This document shows, piece by piece, positions 10,741-24,800 of a stretch of DNA of 64,000 bases. This stretch comes from Congeria kusceri (Eukaryota > Mollusca > Bivalvia > Myida > Dreissenidae). Each line of letters starts with the position of its first letter. The stretch's first letter is position 1. Location of the stretch: positions 24,660,427 to 24,724,426 of the forward strand of contig CM051030.1 in NCBI GenBank assembly GCA_027627225.1, read 5' to 3'. The position numbers and the translations under genes are program-made. A model generated the notes under the pieces. The model was not told the DNA's origin. It saw only the letters and a list, made by a program, of their open reading frames with translations, and did not search any database.

Positions 10741-13437
10741 ATAATTCAATAAACTCTTTCTTACCAAAAGAATAAAATACACTTATATTAAAAGCACATG
10801 CTTATTAGTTTTCAATACTGAATATTTTTCATCGTTACAAATTTGGTCGTTTTAAATGGTGGATAAGTAGCTTTAACTTCTTTGCGTTTAAAAGTTATGA
10901 CGTCAGTGTGTGCATTGCGCGTTCTAAATTACGTCATAATTTAAATATGTTTACTGTCTCAGTGACGTAACGTAAGATTAGCTAGGATACAGAGTACCCT
11001 TTTATTTAATATTTTACAGCATTTCTGATTTATACACTGGTTTCAACATCCACGTCCATTCAGTTAAATACATGTTTTTCAATTTGGCTTAGCAGGAAGA
11101 TGTAGAATAATATATTAAATGTTATTCAGTTTAAAATAAACATATACAACAAAGCTATGTAATCTGGCTTTTTACACCCAACATTACGGCTTCTTCCTGA
11201 CGATGATCTGAAAATTGAACTATATGATGCTATGTCTTTATAGCATTTTATAACAAGACGAGATGTAGTTGATACTTGTTGTTTGTTTCATTTCATCGTG
11301 CGTCAGAAAGTTGCAATTCTGCTGCTGTGGTTTTCATCTAGCCATTGAGTAATTAAATGGTAATTAAATTGAATAATATTCTCGTTTATTGCTGTTTAAT
11401 TTGGATTGCGATGCTATGAGGTACATTTTTATTTACACTTACATGTTTTGTGCATAATTCTGGACCAAGTATGAGGTTCGTGCGCACATAAACCGGTTTA
11501 AACCCCCAATGCTTTGCATTGACCGTTCCAAGGCCCCAGTTTCATTTATGTGTGTTTTGTGTTTGTTATGTGTTTTTGTGTTGTCCTGTGTATTGTTTTT
11601 GGCAATTGGTCACTTGCCATAAATAAAAGACCTCGGGCTGCTAATAAGAGTTCTCTACTGCTGTCGCAGCTGGAGTTTCGCTTTGTTTTTATTTATATTT
11701 TGCATATAAGATGTTAAATGATAATTGAAAAAAAAACACTTTAAAATATGTATATTATTTTTATAATATATATTAAATGTTATTATACATATCAAGCATT
11801 ACACTAGTTGATCTGAAACATTCAGACGCTCACACTATAATATCTACTATGTACAGACACCACTATATTCATGCATCGCAATGTATAGTATTGCTTGTGA
11901 GAATAACCGTTCTGTTTTCACATATTGTTCATACTTATATACTTATTTGCTAATGCATATTATATATTTTTCGTATCAATATAGATGAAAACACATTGTT
12001 TTTAAATACAGAAATACATAAACAGACACATATACTATCATTTAGTTATAGTTCAATCTTTATTTATTAGTTTGAAACAAAAAAACTGACCAAACTCAAG
12101 AGAAAGTTACCATGCAACTAAATGTCAAAATACCACTGTATTGTGGCTGTCATCTTGGAATCACCGTCCTATTTTCGTGATAGAAAGTGAAGGTCAATAT
12201 GTTGCATAATTTTTTAAAATGTTTTCACTAAATGTTTAGTATCTAAAAACAGCAATTTCTTAATCACCAAATGATGTATGCAATATAGATGAAAATCATT
12301 AATTATTGTTTTTAACTATTTTAATCCGAACTTTGTGCCACAAAGACTGGAAATGTAAAATGTTGCCTAATCAAATTAAAGTTGGTTAGCTGATATTCAC
12401 GTGACATGCTATGGCGGGAATCAATGACGGTCTCTATGGCATTTTTCTGTTAGGAATAGACATTATTAACACGTCCTGCCTCTTCCTGTCTCACACAACA
12501 TTGTAAACAAAAACATTCCGAAAATACGACGGCCAACTAGGATATATTTTTTATCAAGTAGAATACATAGATAGTACTAGGTTAGTGTGGAATACAGATA
12601 CGTTTATTTAGCGAGACTTAGACAACCTAAACCACGAGCCTTGGCGTTGAACCGAGTATACCAGGTTGAAATTAGCTTCAAACTGGTATTTCCAATTTAA
12701 AAATACCGCGGCTAACCCCAATCTAAGCACCTGATTCAATTGTGCGCCTGCTCGACGCGACAAACTAAACATTTCTCAATATAAACGGCGCTATTTTAAA
12801 TTAATCGATGAGTTATAGCGTCTGCAGACACTGTATAATTTTAGGACAATAAAAATGACGAACATCATATTCAATATTTTTGTTCAGGTAAATACAAGTA
12901 AGTGTTTAATTTTAATGTGTCTTTACATGTATGTAAAAGCATCATATACGTCTGACAATTTTCTGTGTAAAAAGAAATGTCATTCTATTATAGCAACATT
13001 TCTTTCTTTTGAAATAAAGAAATTGCAATTATTGACAATATTGCATACACAAATATATGTGAATCAATTACGAGAACATGTTAGTGTAAAAAATGATTGA
13101 GTAACCATGTCAAGCCAATTCATAATGGCTGTCTTAAACCATATGTGTGTGAGGAATGCATTGCTACTAATTCTTAGTTGCGGAAATATCAAGTGCACCA
13201 TAAGGCATCCAGCTGGAACTATAGTTTGTGCTAAAAGGCGTTCTATCTAAAGTCTGCAGGACCAAATTCTCACATTCTGTCTACAAATTGTACCGATGCA
13301 CATGTGGGTAATCCTACGTCTACAGTCAGGGACTAAATTATCATTAGGCAACATGAAGTGGCGCAAAACAAGTTGAGCAATACTTTCAGTAGTTGAGTTT
13401 TCAGTTTTAAACGTGTTAAAAAGTACGTTCAGTTTTA
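10741..13437. other. No gene recognised; possible element tails
   Basis: The stretch 10890-10975 holds TGACGTCA- and TGACGTAA-type CRE-like sites. The stretch 11470-11690 is less AT-rich (GTGCGCACATAAACCGGTTT and a TG-rich run) and looks like repeat sequence, possibly the 3' part of the element upstream; I cannot prove this. The remainder shows nothing. Confidence 0.35.
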
Positions 13438-14320
13438 TTAGCTTGACTATTCGGGCGAGTAGGTGAGTTTACCTACTCGTCCCGGCGTCGGCGTCTGAAT
13501 TTGGTTACCTTTTTTTTTAAGTATTGTTACTTCAAAACTACAGATTCACATGAAACTTGGAATACAACTTTGTCATCAAATCCAGCAATGGGAGATACAT
13601 TCCACATAACTCTATTTTGTTTTTTGATAGAGTCATGTCCCTTTATACATCGAATTTCAGGTTAAAGTCTGTATTCAAACGACGTTTGACTACATAAGTT
13701 ATTCACTTGAAACTTAGACTGTCATCAGCTCAGAAATGCGTACAACAGTCGTCATAATTATATTTTGTATTTTGACACAGTTATGCCCCCTTGTCACATA
13801 GATTAAAGGTTTAATTTTTTATTCGGAAGTCTTATAATTACAAAACAATGTAAGGTCTTTACTTGAAACTTAATATGTATGTATTGGTCATTAACTCCAG
13901 GATCACGTGCAACACTCCCCATAACCTTGTTTATATTTTGACAGAGTTATGCCCATTTTGAATAAGACGTTCAAGATAAAGTTTTGATCATATCATTTCA
14001 AACTGCATAAGCTATTCACTTACAGTTTGGAATATAGCATTGACATCAAATAATATATAACATACAAACTTGCTCATAACTCTGTTTTTATATTTTCGCA
14101 GATACTCATTAAAATAGCTTAGAGTTTACTATATATGCTGTCCAGTTTAGTTTGCTAGAGATTTTACCAGGGTACCACTGTTGTGTATCTCTAAGTTACT
14201 AGCTTTATTTATAAACAAGTAAATGTTTCCAGATTTCTTTCTTCTGTCCAATTGCAAATAAATGCAACAACTGAACTACCTAAAATAATACAGCACATTC
14301 CTCTGACAGTTCTTTGTTTT
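13438..14320. repeat. Hairpin-ended monomer array, family A (diverged copy 2)
   Basis: The head TTAGCTTGACTATTCGGGCG, with GAGTAGGTGAGTTTACCTACTC, matches the family A head. About four diverged units follow, with ACTTCAAAACTACA and TTCACTTGAAACTT, then CATAACTCT and GAGTTATGCCC. The end near 14300 (CCTCTGACAGTTCTTTGTT) matches the family 3' end with mutations. Confidence 0.75.
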
Positions 14321-14607
14321 CATTTCTAAATAGTGTTATATTTCTTTTTTAAATGGGCATATCGACGGTAGTTTGCATACATATAGACATAAATTAATAC
14401 AAGACCATTTGCCCTTTTTCTGCTTACAAAAACACGAATTTACAAAGACAAAAATAAGTTTGAAATACATGGTTTCAGTAGGATTCGAATTCACGCCTAC
14501 AGAATCGCGCTCGATAATAAAAACTTCCAAACAATATACAATGCAAACCAATGGCGCGTATGGGCGTAACGGTACATGTACTACATTACTGACATTTTCA
14601 AAGTCCC
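14321..14607. other. Inter-array segment with degenerate tRNA-like box B on the minus strand
   Basis: On the minus strand the stretch ending near 14480 contains GAATTCGAATCCTACT, resembling a Pol III box B. No complete tRNA is present. It is probably a SINE remnant. Confidence 0.3.
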
Positions 14608-15346
14608 ATAACTCCAAGAAAAATCATTGGAGCGGAACATCCTCCTAATATGCACACCTCCCCTCAGCAAAGAAGCTTCATTTCATTGAAATCTGGCCAG
14701 TAGTTGCTGAGAAATAGCCCGGACAAGAATTGCGCATTATATAATATATTTCAGAAATTTTCAAAGTCCAATAAATCTGTGAAAAATCATTGGAGTGGAA
14801 CGTCCTGGTAATATGCAAAACTCCTCTTGGTAATGAAGCTTCCCATCGAGTTGTGTTGAAATCCAGCCAGTAGTTGCTGAAAAATAGCTGACCAAGCAAG
14901 TCAATAATAATTGTGCACTATATACTAATTTCAGAAATATTCAAAGTCCCATAACTCTAAGAAAAATCATTGTAGCGGAACGTTCTAGTAGTATGCACAC
15001 CTCCTCTCGAAAATGAAGCTTTCTATAAAGTTTTGTTGAGTTCCAGCCATTAGTTGCTAAGGAATAGCCCGGACAAGCAAGTCTAGAATTGTGTACGATA
15101 TACTTTGAAGTCCCATAACTCAGGAAAAAATCGTTGAAGCGGAACTTACTGGTATTATGCACACCTTCTCTTGGTAATGAAGCTTTCTATAAAGTTTCGT
15201 TGACTTCCAGCCAGTAGTTGCTGAGAAATGGCCCGGACAAGAAAGTGGGACGGAAGGACGGACGAGCGGACGGACGCACAGACGGACGGACGGACAAAGC
15301 GGCAACTATGAGCTACCCCGAAATATTTCGGAGAACATAATAAATG
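14608..15346. repeat. Monomer array with hairpin end, family C
   Basis: Four units of about 165-178 bp begin with CATAACTC..AAGAAAAATC near 14608, 14772, 14950 and 15113. Each includes CCAGCCAGTAGTTGCTGA. A GGAC-rich microsatellite (15248-15298) follows. The block ends with CCCCGAAATATTTCGGAGAA and CATAAT, whose CCGAAATATTTCGG is a perfect palindrome. Confidence 0.85.
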
Positions 15347-15820
15347 TCAAAGTTAACAAATCTGATTTAAGACTACAGCACATTTGTTAAATCTGGCATA
15401 TACCTGTAACACGTATGCTAGATTCTACATTTGATTTCTTTCTTTGACAGGAACGCTTGCACGAAAGTCGAATATAAGGACGGATATAAAAACGGACTGA
15501 ATGAAACCTACTATTAGTTACGCTTACTATGTGATACGTACATGTATGTGATGCATACTCTGGTTTCTTAATAATCGATTTTTATTGTGAATAATAGAAA
15601 AGCCACATACGATAGTAATATCATGCGCACAATAATTACTGATATTATATACATCTATAGTGCATGACAATGCACTCGCTTATTTTCATACACTTAAACC
15701 ATGACAGACAAGTAGTCCTTAAATACGCAATAACATGTAAACGCGCCATGTATTTATCAACGTCTATACTTCGTTTAAAACTTCCGTATTGAAAATATTA
15801 GAGACGGAAGTCATTTGAAG
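15347..15820. promoter_or_regulatory. Presumed upstream region of the receptor gene
   Basis: About 470 bp separate the family C array from the start codon. It is AT-rich and should include the promoter and 5' UTR if exon 1 is right, but no convincing TATA box or initiator can be singled out. Confidence 0.25.
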
Positions 15821-15890
15821 ATGTTTGGCTTAATTAAAATATGTAATGTGTTTCGTTTATGGATTTTGTTATGGATTGCATGTACAACAG
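15821..15890 (+). CDS. Exon 1: start codon and signal peptide
   Basis: ATG opens 23 codons plus one base and stops at a CAG|GTATTT donor. The product begins MFGLIKICNVF and continues with a hydrophobic core rich in W, L and I, followed by ACTT. This is the shape of a secretory signal peptide, and it ends in phase 1 as exon 2 requires. Joined to exon 2 it gives a plausible cleavage region around TTVAQ. The open frame is too short to stand out by length, so the call rests on composition, phase and position upstream of the first intact Ig exon. No promoter motif is convincing upstream. Confidence 0.6.
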
Positions 15891-18800
15891 GTATTTTTAG
15901 TTTTTTAACAAAATAATATCTGTTCCTGTTTTGAACGAGGCAAGTTCAAATGACTTAAGTTTTTAACAAGGATGGACATTGGAAAGTAGTTGACTTATGT
16001 CTCTTACAATATAAGATAATCAATGAATAATGTAATTAATATTGTTTTGCACGACAAGTTGTTCGAACATGCCAGTTAGGTTTAAAGCAGAGATCAATTC
16101 ACCTTTGATTAGATGCCTTTCTTTAGATGTATGTTTTTAAGAAAAATATGCTTAAAAAAGTAAATTTGCAGGATTGTTTATACTTATAACAACAGAATAC
16201 GTAATTTTATTATACAGCTGTTAAGATTCTTGGTGAAATACTAGTACATGCTTTATCGGCAAAATACATTTCGACAGAAAACAAATCACGGATTATGCGA
16301 CTCGCTATTTTTCCAAGCCCGTATTACTATACTAGATGGACTACCTTTAAATGACGTCATCATAGTAAACAAATGGAATCTGTGGCGCTAAATTAAACTA
16401 AAGCGTGACTTGAAATGCGGACACCAAATTGAATGTCTGCTACAATGTCTCCAAAATTCACGACCGACAATGGAGTTTTCAACCAACCTTAACGACAACA
16501 ACATCTGTTTATTACACATAAGTCTACTAACCAGCAAAATATTGACCTGCTCTAACGCCGCCATTGAGTCCCTACAATTATCCTAAATATTCAATTATTC
16601 CGATGTAGCATCTCTATAAAAACTACTATGCCAAATTACCAACACGGAAACGAAAGAGACTTCGCAAAACAGAAAGTTACGGTGATAAAATTGTATTAAC
16701 TCCACAAAAGTTAAGATTTCAATCAAATGACATGTGTTCGTTCCAGTTACTGGTTTATTAACATGATGACGTCATAAACATTATTCAAGGTTACGCGTCG
16801 TACAAAATCAAAATACGGCGTACCATTTGAGTCAGTACGACTCACTATGGTCTGCGAGCAACTTCATGCCGTGGGTACAATGTATCGAATGAGGCGGCAA
16901 ATACTTTTGGAAACTCTGAGTGTTTTGTCTGACGTCGAAGTAAATGACGCCGTCATAACGTAGTGACTGTGGTCCGTACGTGCATTACAATGGTTGATGA
17001 ATATGCATGTGCCGATAATGTATTGTTTGATTCGAACATTTTTAGCCTGTATAACGGATAGATTACGCTTTGCTTTGTACTTGTGTATTTTTTATGGACG
17101 TATAATACATATTATTGAACATGTGACTAAATTCCGGGTAATTCTGGATCATCCCTCGTAGCAATGAGTTACTAGACCCAATAAACATATACATTACTAC
17201 TAGTATTTGATTTCATAGAACAGAGCATGTACGCAAACATGGTGTCAACTCAGGGCATGTGGTTTTGTCGTTAAATTCGGTCTACAAGGCGCTTAGTGCT
17301 CAGTTTTTGAAGTCAGTATTGTTGCTGCTGGCCTTGTTCAAAAGGAATATTCGGCCAAGTCATTTAGACCAAATGGTGCTACTGTTGCAATTGACAACGA
17401 TGGAAAACCGAAATTGTGTTTTTGATCATTATGTACATTCTCGGAAACCTACTAAGTATTCTGATAATATTGTTCAATAGGCAACTGTGACTATTGTATG
17501 CACTCTTAATAAAGTGTTTCTAGTCGAATATTAAAATACTATTTTAGTATTTTACTAACTTTCATTATTACTGGTAGCTATTGTGTTCAGGACTGTATTT
17601 ACTCAGTTACATATATTTGACAATTTTGGTTTTTAATTTGTCTCACTATTTTAGGCATTATATTCTGTTTAATAAACTGTTTGTCGATTTGTCATTTGTG
17701 TCGTACGTTAGTTTATATCAAACCATATTCAGTGCAAATAATAAGACACATACAAGTATATTGGTTACATAGCAACAGCAACTGCTACACCCATAGGCAC
17801 TTCCAACTAGACCTTTTTTGATTAGGTTTTTCTCAACAATGACAAGTAGCATCGGTTTCAAATTTTGCACATCCCTATCACTCATAATTTCCAATACAGG
17901 TATGATAAAAATCGAACGGTTCAGTGATAATTGATATTTCCTCGTAATGTCGGTAGTCAAATCTAATAATTGCACGCGAAAGTCGTGGTGAATGTAAAAA
18001 TCGATGCAGCTTATAATCAAAGTGTTTAACAACGACACTCCAACCAAAAAAAACATTTAACATCAATTTTTTTACGCATAACACCATCCCACAATGAAGA
18101 ATAGATGTTTCTAAAATGTCAATCTTATGTAAATTAATATACAATGTTATCCAATCATTGCATTTGGATATCACGTGATTAACTTTTAACATTTTTTATA
18201 CAAAGAAGCACGTTGAAAGCTTCTTATCTGTTTGTGATATTTGATTAATGTAAATACATCAGTTTACGATAGTTAGGGAGGAGTTTAAAATGTCAATTTC
18301 TTCAATAGCTACAGAGTTATTGCCCTTTGGTTAATTTTCTTGGGCTGAGCATAACTCCATTAGTATTGAAGGGATTCAAATGAAACTTCACATAATGATA
18401 GAGGACAATGAGAGAAAGTGCAGAGCACACGGACCATAACACGTTCTTCAATATTTACGGAAGTTTTGCCCTTTGTTAATTTTTATTGTGCGGGGCATAT
18501 CTCCATTAGTATTGAAGATATTCAAATAAATCTTCATATAATGATAGAGGACAATGAGAGGAAGTGCAGTATGCAAGGGCTACAACACTTTATTCAATAT
18601 ATACAGAGTTATTGCCTTTTGTTTTATTTTCTTGTGCAACGCACAACTCCATTAATAATGAAGGGATTCAAATGAAACTTCATATAATTATAGAGGACAA
18701 TGAGAGGAAGTGCACAAGAACCACAACTCTTCAATATTTATGGAATTATTTCCCTTTGTTTTTTTTTCTTGTGCGAAGCATTAATTTTCTTGTGCGGAGC

Positions 18801-21800
18801 ATTCTAGCATTAGTATTGGAGGGATTCGAATGAAAGTTTACAGAATGATAGCGATCAATGAGAGGATCTGCAGATTACAAGGACAATAACGATTTCTTCA
18901 ATATTACCAACTTTCTTAAATTTTCTTGGACAAGCATTACTCCATTAGTATTGAAGGGATTGAAATGAAACTACATATACTGATAGAGGACAATAAGAGG
19001 AAGTCCAGAGTACAACTCTTTCTTCAATATTTATGGAGTCATTGCCCTTTGTTTAATTTTTGTGCAGAGCATAACTACATGAGTATTGAAGGGATTTTTA
19101 ATAAATCCACATATATTGATAGAGGACGTTGAGAGGAAGTGCAGAATACCAGGACCATAACTCATTCTTCAATATTAACGGAGTTACTGCCCTTTTTGCA
19201 GATAATTACTTCCTTAGTATTGAAGGAATTTAATATAACATCAAATATATCATTAAGAGAACATTGAGAGGAAAGGCAGAATACAAGGACCATAACTTAT
19301 TCTTCAATATTTATGGAGTTATTGCCCTTAAGTTAATTTTATTGTGTAGTGCATAACTAGATTAGTATAGAAGTGATTTAAAATAAAACCACGTATATTG
19401 ATGGAGGATGTTGAGAGAAAGTGCAGAATACAATGACCATAACTCGTTTGTAGGAAGCGTCATTTTTGCCAACATGTAACTGCTATTGTTTTGCCTTCCT
19501 CTGACAAGCATATGCTTCGGGGGTATACGCCACATCCTCTGACAAGCCTTGTTGCTATAATGTCTCGTTTGGATTCCATAGCAACCATTTCTTTATTATT
19601 ATTGTCTTTGTCCGAAATATTTGTACATTCGAAGTTGGTTACTTAGGTATGGCAGTCAGGAAATATATATTATATTAATAACTTGTCCTCGTCATTCTAG
19701 ATTATGTTAAGTATGCATGACAAACATTAAAATCTGTGTGAAATGTGAAAATCTGTTGTTATGGTGGTGTTACTTAAACTACTCATTCTTGCTCAAAATG
19801 CATGACTGAGAAAAAAGGAAGCCATTTCCAGTTTCCACACATCTCAGTGTACTAAAAACTGCCAATAACTCATTTTCGCCAACATACCGCATTTATTCCA
19901 AAAATCTCATGGGCTGACACAAATAATCTTCATCCAATTTTGGATGAGCAACGTGTGATGGCAGTGGTCACAGCAGCGCAGCAGGGGAGACTGTGATAAG
20001 TTTGCTTTCCATTACATGATCGATAAACATGGGAGCAGGCGAAACATACGGTGGCATAGACGTGACATGTAAGAAAAATAATTTACTTAACTCGTGGCCA
20101 CGATATAATTAGCTAATAAGAAATCCAGTTATTTGGCTGAACACATTTACTAGAAGTTGCAGCTCGGATAGGAATGATCTTGTTTTAAGTTATTTCCTCG
20201 AGGGGCTAATGTAACTTGTGGCCATGAACTGAATTATTTTTCTCACATGTCACGTCTTGCCACCGTAGTACGAGAACCCAACATTTTGACACAATATCAT
20301 TTTACATTAAATTTAGTGGATACTGATTTGTGCATTTTTATGTAACAAATGATTGTTTGAACCAGTGTGCCATTTATTGTTGTTGTTTTTTTTGTATAAA
20401 TAGTGTCCATGAAAGAAGGCATACATTAGAAACTAATACAGGGGAAAATATAGTGTCAAAATTATTGTGACATTTAAGCAGCATCACACTTGTTATTTAG
20501 GTATATATGCAGCTTTAATTACATGTATTTTTATTGTTGTTTGTATTACGGTATAAACATATTGCAATGGCTGCATTAGTATATTGCACATATTTACGAA
20601 CTTTTGTAAATCACACATCATAAAAGAACGTATTCAAATTTATATTACATTACTTTTAAAAAACATTAAATGCATATTTTAATTATGAACTAAACCTAGG
20701 TGTAAACGATAGTGTAGTGTGTTTTATAAGAGTGGCTAATTGCCTGTTCTACAATTAGACCTGTATCCAATCGTTACGCAGTGCTATGCATGTTTATTTC
20801 TCGCATGTTTGTTGTAAAATCGTTAATGTGTGAAATTTGACATACATAAATTATGTTACTCTTAATTTTATAATTGTTGACAATTACAGGAATGATATTT
20901 CCATACATGTTTGTTTATGCCAAGACTGTATTTCATTTCTGTTTCAGTCGCCCAGGAGGTGACTCTGTCTGGGAATGGCACGTCTACATCAGGAGCCGCT
21001 GTGGCTCAGGAGAGTGCACTCGCCTTGACGTGTACTACATCACAGAATGCCATTACCATTGCATGGTGGAAGAAGGAGAGCTCAGGATCACAGTTCAATC
21101 GATTGTTTTACATAGCCTTCCAGTCGTCTGGTAATTGTGGGTTTGATGGAAACATACCAGCAGGACTCACATGTTCCTGTATCAGTTCCCGTGTATATAC
21201 GTGTACCATTGGGGCAATACAGTCTGGTGATCATGGCGATACCTGGAGATGTGAGGCAGATATAAACAACGTAGTGTATCTGGGAAACACAGTGCAGATC
21301 AGTGTACTAGGTAGGTTGCCGATAATTAGTGTTTTGTTAGTCCCCTCCACCATCAATGATGAGTACTTGTCAAGATAATTTTATTGCGATCTTAATATTA
21401 TATATATTAAATTAATGTATATATTATATTTACCATATATAGATTTCCTTGAAATGAGTAAGTAAATAAATACACGAAAGAACATTTTTTAACACATTAT
21501 ATTGCCGTTAAATGTGTATGCACGTCCTATTTTTCCAAATAGCAGAATGTAAACACAGGTCACATGATGGTGTCTGGTCAGGATGTGGGGGGGGGGGGAG
21601 TGGCGGGCAAACTAATTGTATTTTGGAGTTTCTTATTCTCCACCCCATAGCCAAACATTTTTGTCTCAATCCCCTCAATGGGGGATGCTTAATTGGTGTA
21701 TCAAACGGCCCAGGGGCCAATATAACCGGGATCTAAAATCCAAACAAAGTCTATTACTCGGGACCGGAATCATTCAGCGTGTCAAATTCCTGCCTGTCAG

Positions 21801-24800
21801 GAATTGCTTTCAGTCTAAAGTCCCAGGGGAAAATATTGATAGGGGCATAATTGATAGGATTTTTAACACCATTGGTGACAGGTAAATGCAAACTATGGCT
21901 TCACCTGCCACACTTGTCACTAATTGGTTGTAAAATGAAGCCTTGCCAAGAATGGAAACTTGTTGTCTGTGTTGAGTTTTGTGTTGACTGACTTGGCATA
22001 TTAGGATAACACTGGCTAGTTTGTCAGACATTAGATAAAAGTTTATACTCTTCGTAATTTTTAAACCTGTCAGGTTTTGTTATGATCATATTGTGACTAA
22101 AGATGTACATAATAACTACAGCAACTGTTTTCTGGAATCTTATATAAATTGACCTCCTATCCTATATAAATGTTATGTCAGGAATTGCATAACCTTCTAA
22201 ATCTGACCAAAAACTGACCCAATATCAAGTCTTCTGTGGGCGATGTTCATATGGGAGAGAATACCAGTGCACTGAGATAATCAAAGCTATGAAGGCACTG
22301 CAGTTGTTCGTTGCGTTTAAATTAAACAGAACACATTTGAAAAATTACGGAGATTGTGTTTAAACGAAAATCTGTCTAAAGTTTGAATATTAGAAATCAA
22401 GAATACAAATCAGTTACTATTATAACATTCATTTGAACTAGTAGTTAGTGAAAATGTTAGTGCACTGTTCAATATCAAAGAGTCCGATGGATCTTATCGA
22501 CCCATTCAAATAACTTAGTATAATGGGTACTTAAGAACCGTTATTGTGTGTTTTGTAACATGTTTTGCAAATATATTGAAAATACTATAATATTAAAATT
22601 GTATATAAGAACCAGCAAATACAATTAAATTGTATGGCGTCCCCTAAATGGCCATATAATAACTTAAAATGAAAACCCTGACGCGTTATCATGGCCAATC
22701 TGGGCAATAAGAGAGGTATTCCATATCAAATGTCACCTTAATTACAGTAGTTATTAACTTATAAATGGTTTATTGGTAGAATATGATAGTTGCGGTGATA
22801 GCTCGTTCAATGTTCTTATGTGAATAAAATAAAAATAACTGAATTTAAATTCTGGTTAAGAATCCAGAACCAGCAAACACGACGTGTTACACATGATACT
22901 ATGTTCTTTCCAAAAAGTCAAACATTAAACGAAAATATTCGTATAACTTCATTAAGTTGAATCATGCATTCCGTTTATTACTATAATATTTGTGTCAACA
23001 TTATAAATATAACTTGAACAAAGAAATTCCTTGGCGGTTTATAATCTTCAAAATGCGACGTTAGAATAGATATTGACACGTAATAAAATCAGACTTTAAA
23101 ATATATCACCACTGTGTAATTAGGTTAATTTTTGTTTCTCAATAATGCAGTTTTGAATTGTATCTGTTGTTCAATGTGCAGCTGATGAATTATTGAGGTC
23201 CATTGTATAACGTTCCCCACTAACAGGTGTGAAAACTAGACAGCCGCTTACAGCAGCTAACAATACTATGTACGAATTAAATATATAAGGCCTGTAAAAA
23301 CAACTTTTGATTGAAAATGAAAAATATTGTCGCACAGGAAACCTGATGAGCCAAATTCTTTGTAAACTCAATTTAAACCCTAAAAACAAACACTATGCTA
23401 AATATTAAAAATATTTAACGTTATTATGAATGCAACGACAGTGTTACAAGCTTTTCAACCCTAATAGCAAAGGTGTTGTGCAATAATGTTTGGTAATGTT
23501 TCAAAATGCTTATTGGAAGTTACTCACAGAATATTATTTTTTTGAAATGTCCTCTTTCAATTAATAAAGCATCTAGAGTAGCAAACACTTATATTCTGTT
23601 AAACAAAAATAAAATAAATAAAAATCAGAACAAAAAATTCTGCCTCTCATGGGATCGAACCTCGACAACTGGCGTGAGAGTCTTAACGCGTTAACCACTC
23701 GGCCATAGAGTCTGTTCCCAATTCCGGTGTAATTTTCTGATATGCTTAATGGAGTGTAACCAAACGCTATTTCTAGTATATTTATCATTGGGTGACCCTT
23801 TTTCAAAGTTGTTCAAATCGTTACGGTCCGCTGAAAGAGCTAAACATATATTTTAAAAGTGTATTTTGAAAAACCTTCTACTCTCAAACCGCAGGGCCCA
23901 GATGTTTCGTATTTGGTATGTTACATCCTATAGTGGTCCTCTATAAAGATTGTTCAAATTATGCCCCTGGGACTTAAACGGGCCACGCCCCGGTGGTCAC
24001 ATGATTTATATAAAAAAATGTAGCAAAATGACTTAAAAATCTCCTCTGAAACCACACGGCCAAGGGGTTTCATATTTGTTATGTAACATCCTATAGTGGT
24101 CCTCTACAAAGATTGTTCAAATTATGCCCTTGGGGTCAGAACTGGCCACGCCCCGGGGGTCACATGGTTTATATAAAATGCATAACAAAATTACTTTAAA
24201 AATCTTCTTCTCTCAAACTGCAAGGCCCAGTGGTTTCATATTTGGTATGTAACATCCTTAAGAGGGCCTCAACAAAGTTTGTTCAAATTATGACCCTGTG
24301 GTCAAAATGGGCCACGCCCCGGGGGTAACATAGTTTATATAGAATATATAGAAGAATGAATTAAAAAATCTTTTCCTCTAAAACCGCAAGGCCCAGAGGT
24401 TTCATATTTGGTATGTAACATCCTATAGTCATCCCCTACTAAAATTGTTAAAATTATTCCCCTGCGGTAAAAAATGGCCACGCCCCGAAGGTCACATGTT
24501 TTATATAGAATAAATAGCAAAATGACTTTAAAAATTTTCTCCTCTGAAACCACAAGGCGCAGAGGTTTTATATTTGATATGTAGCATCGTATAGTGGTCC
24601 TCTACAAAGATTGTTCAAATTATACCCCTTGGGTCAAAACTGGCCACGCCCCTGGGTTCACATGGTTTATATAGAATATATAGCAAAATGACTTTAAATA
24701 AAAAAAAATCTTCTCTGTAACCGCAAGGCCCAGAGGGTTCATATTTGGTATGTAACATACTTTTGTGGTCCTTCACACATTTTGTTATAATTATTCCACT

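Noticed and set aside
16836..16850. TACGACTCACTATGG resembles a phage T7 promoter core.
   Set aside because: There is no vector or phage context, the start of the consensus differs, and the flanks are ordinary AT-rich intron; a chance match or at most a repeat.
16850..16955. The frame reading YNVSNEAANTFGNSECFV looks faintly like the end of a titin-type Ig domain.
   Set aside because: There is no cysteine at the F-strand position, no upstream domain and no clean splice sites; too weak to call an exon.
17718..18192. Overlapping minus-strand open frames of 112 and 104 codons.
   Set aside because: No recognisable motifs, overlapping in different frames, and AT-rich composition typical of chance frames.
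23641..23716. A candidate functional tRNA gene.
   Set aside because: Good box A and B but acceptor and T stems do not pair; called tRNA-like or SINE instead.
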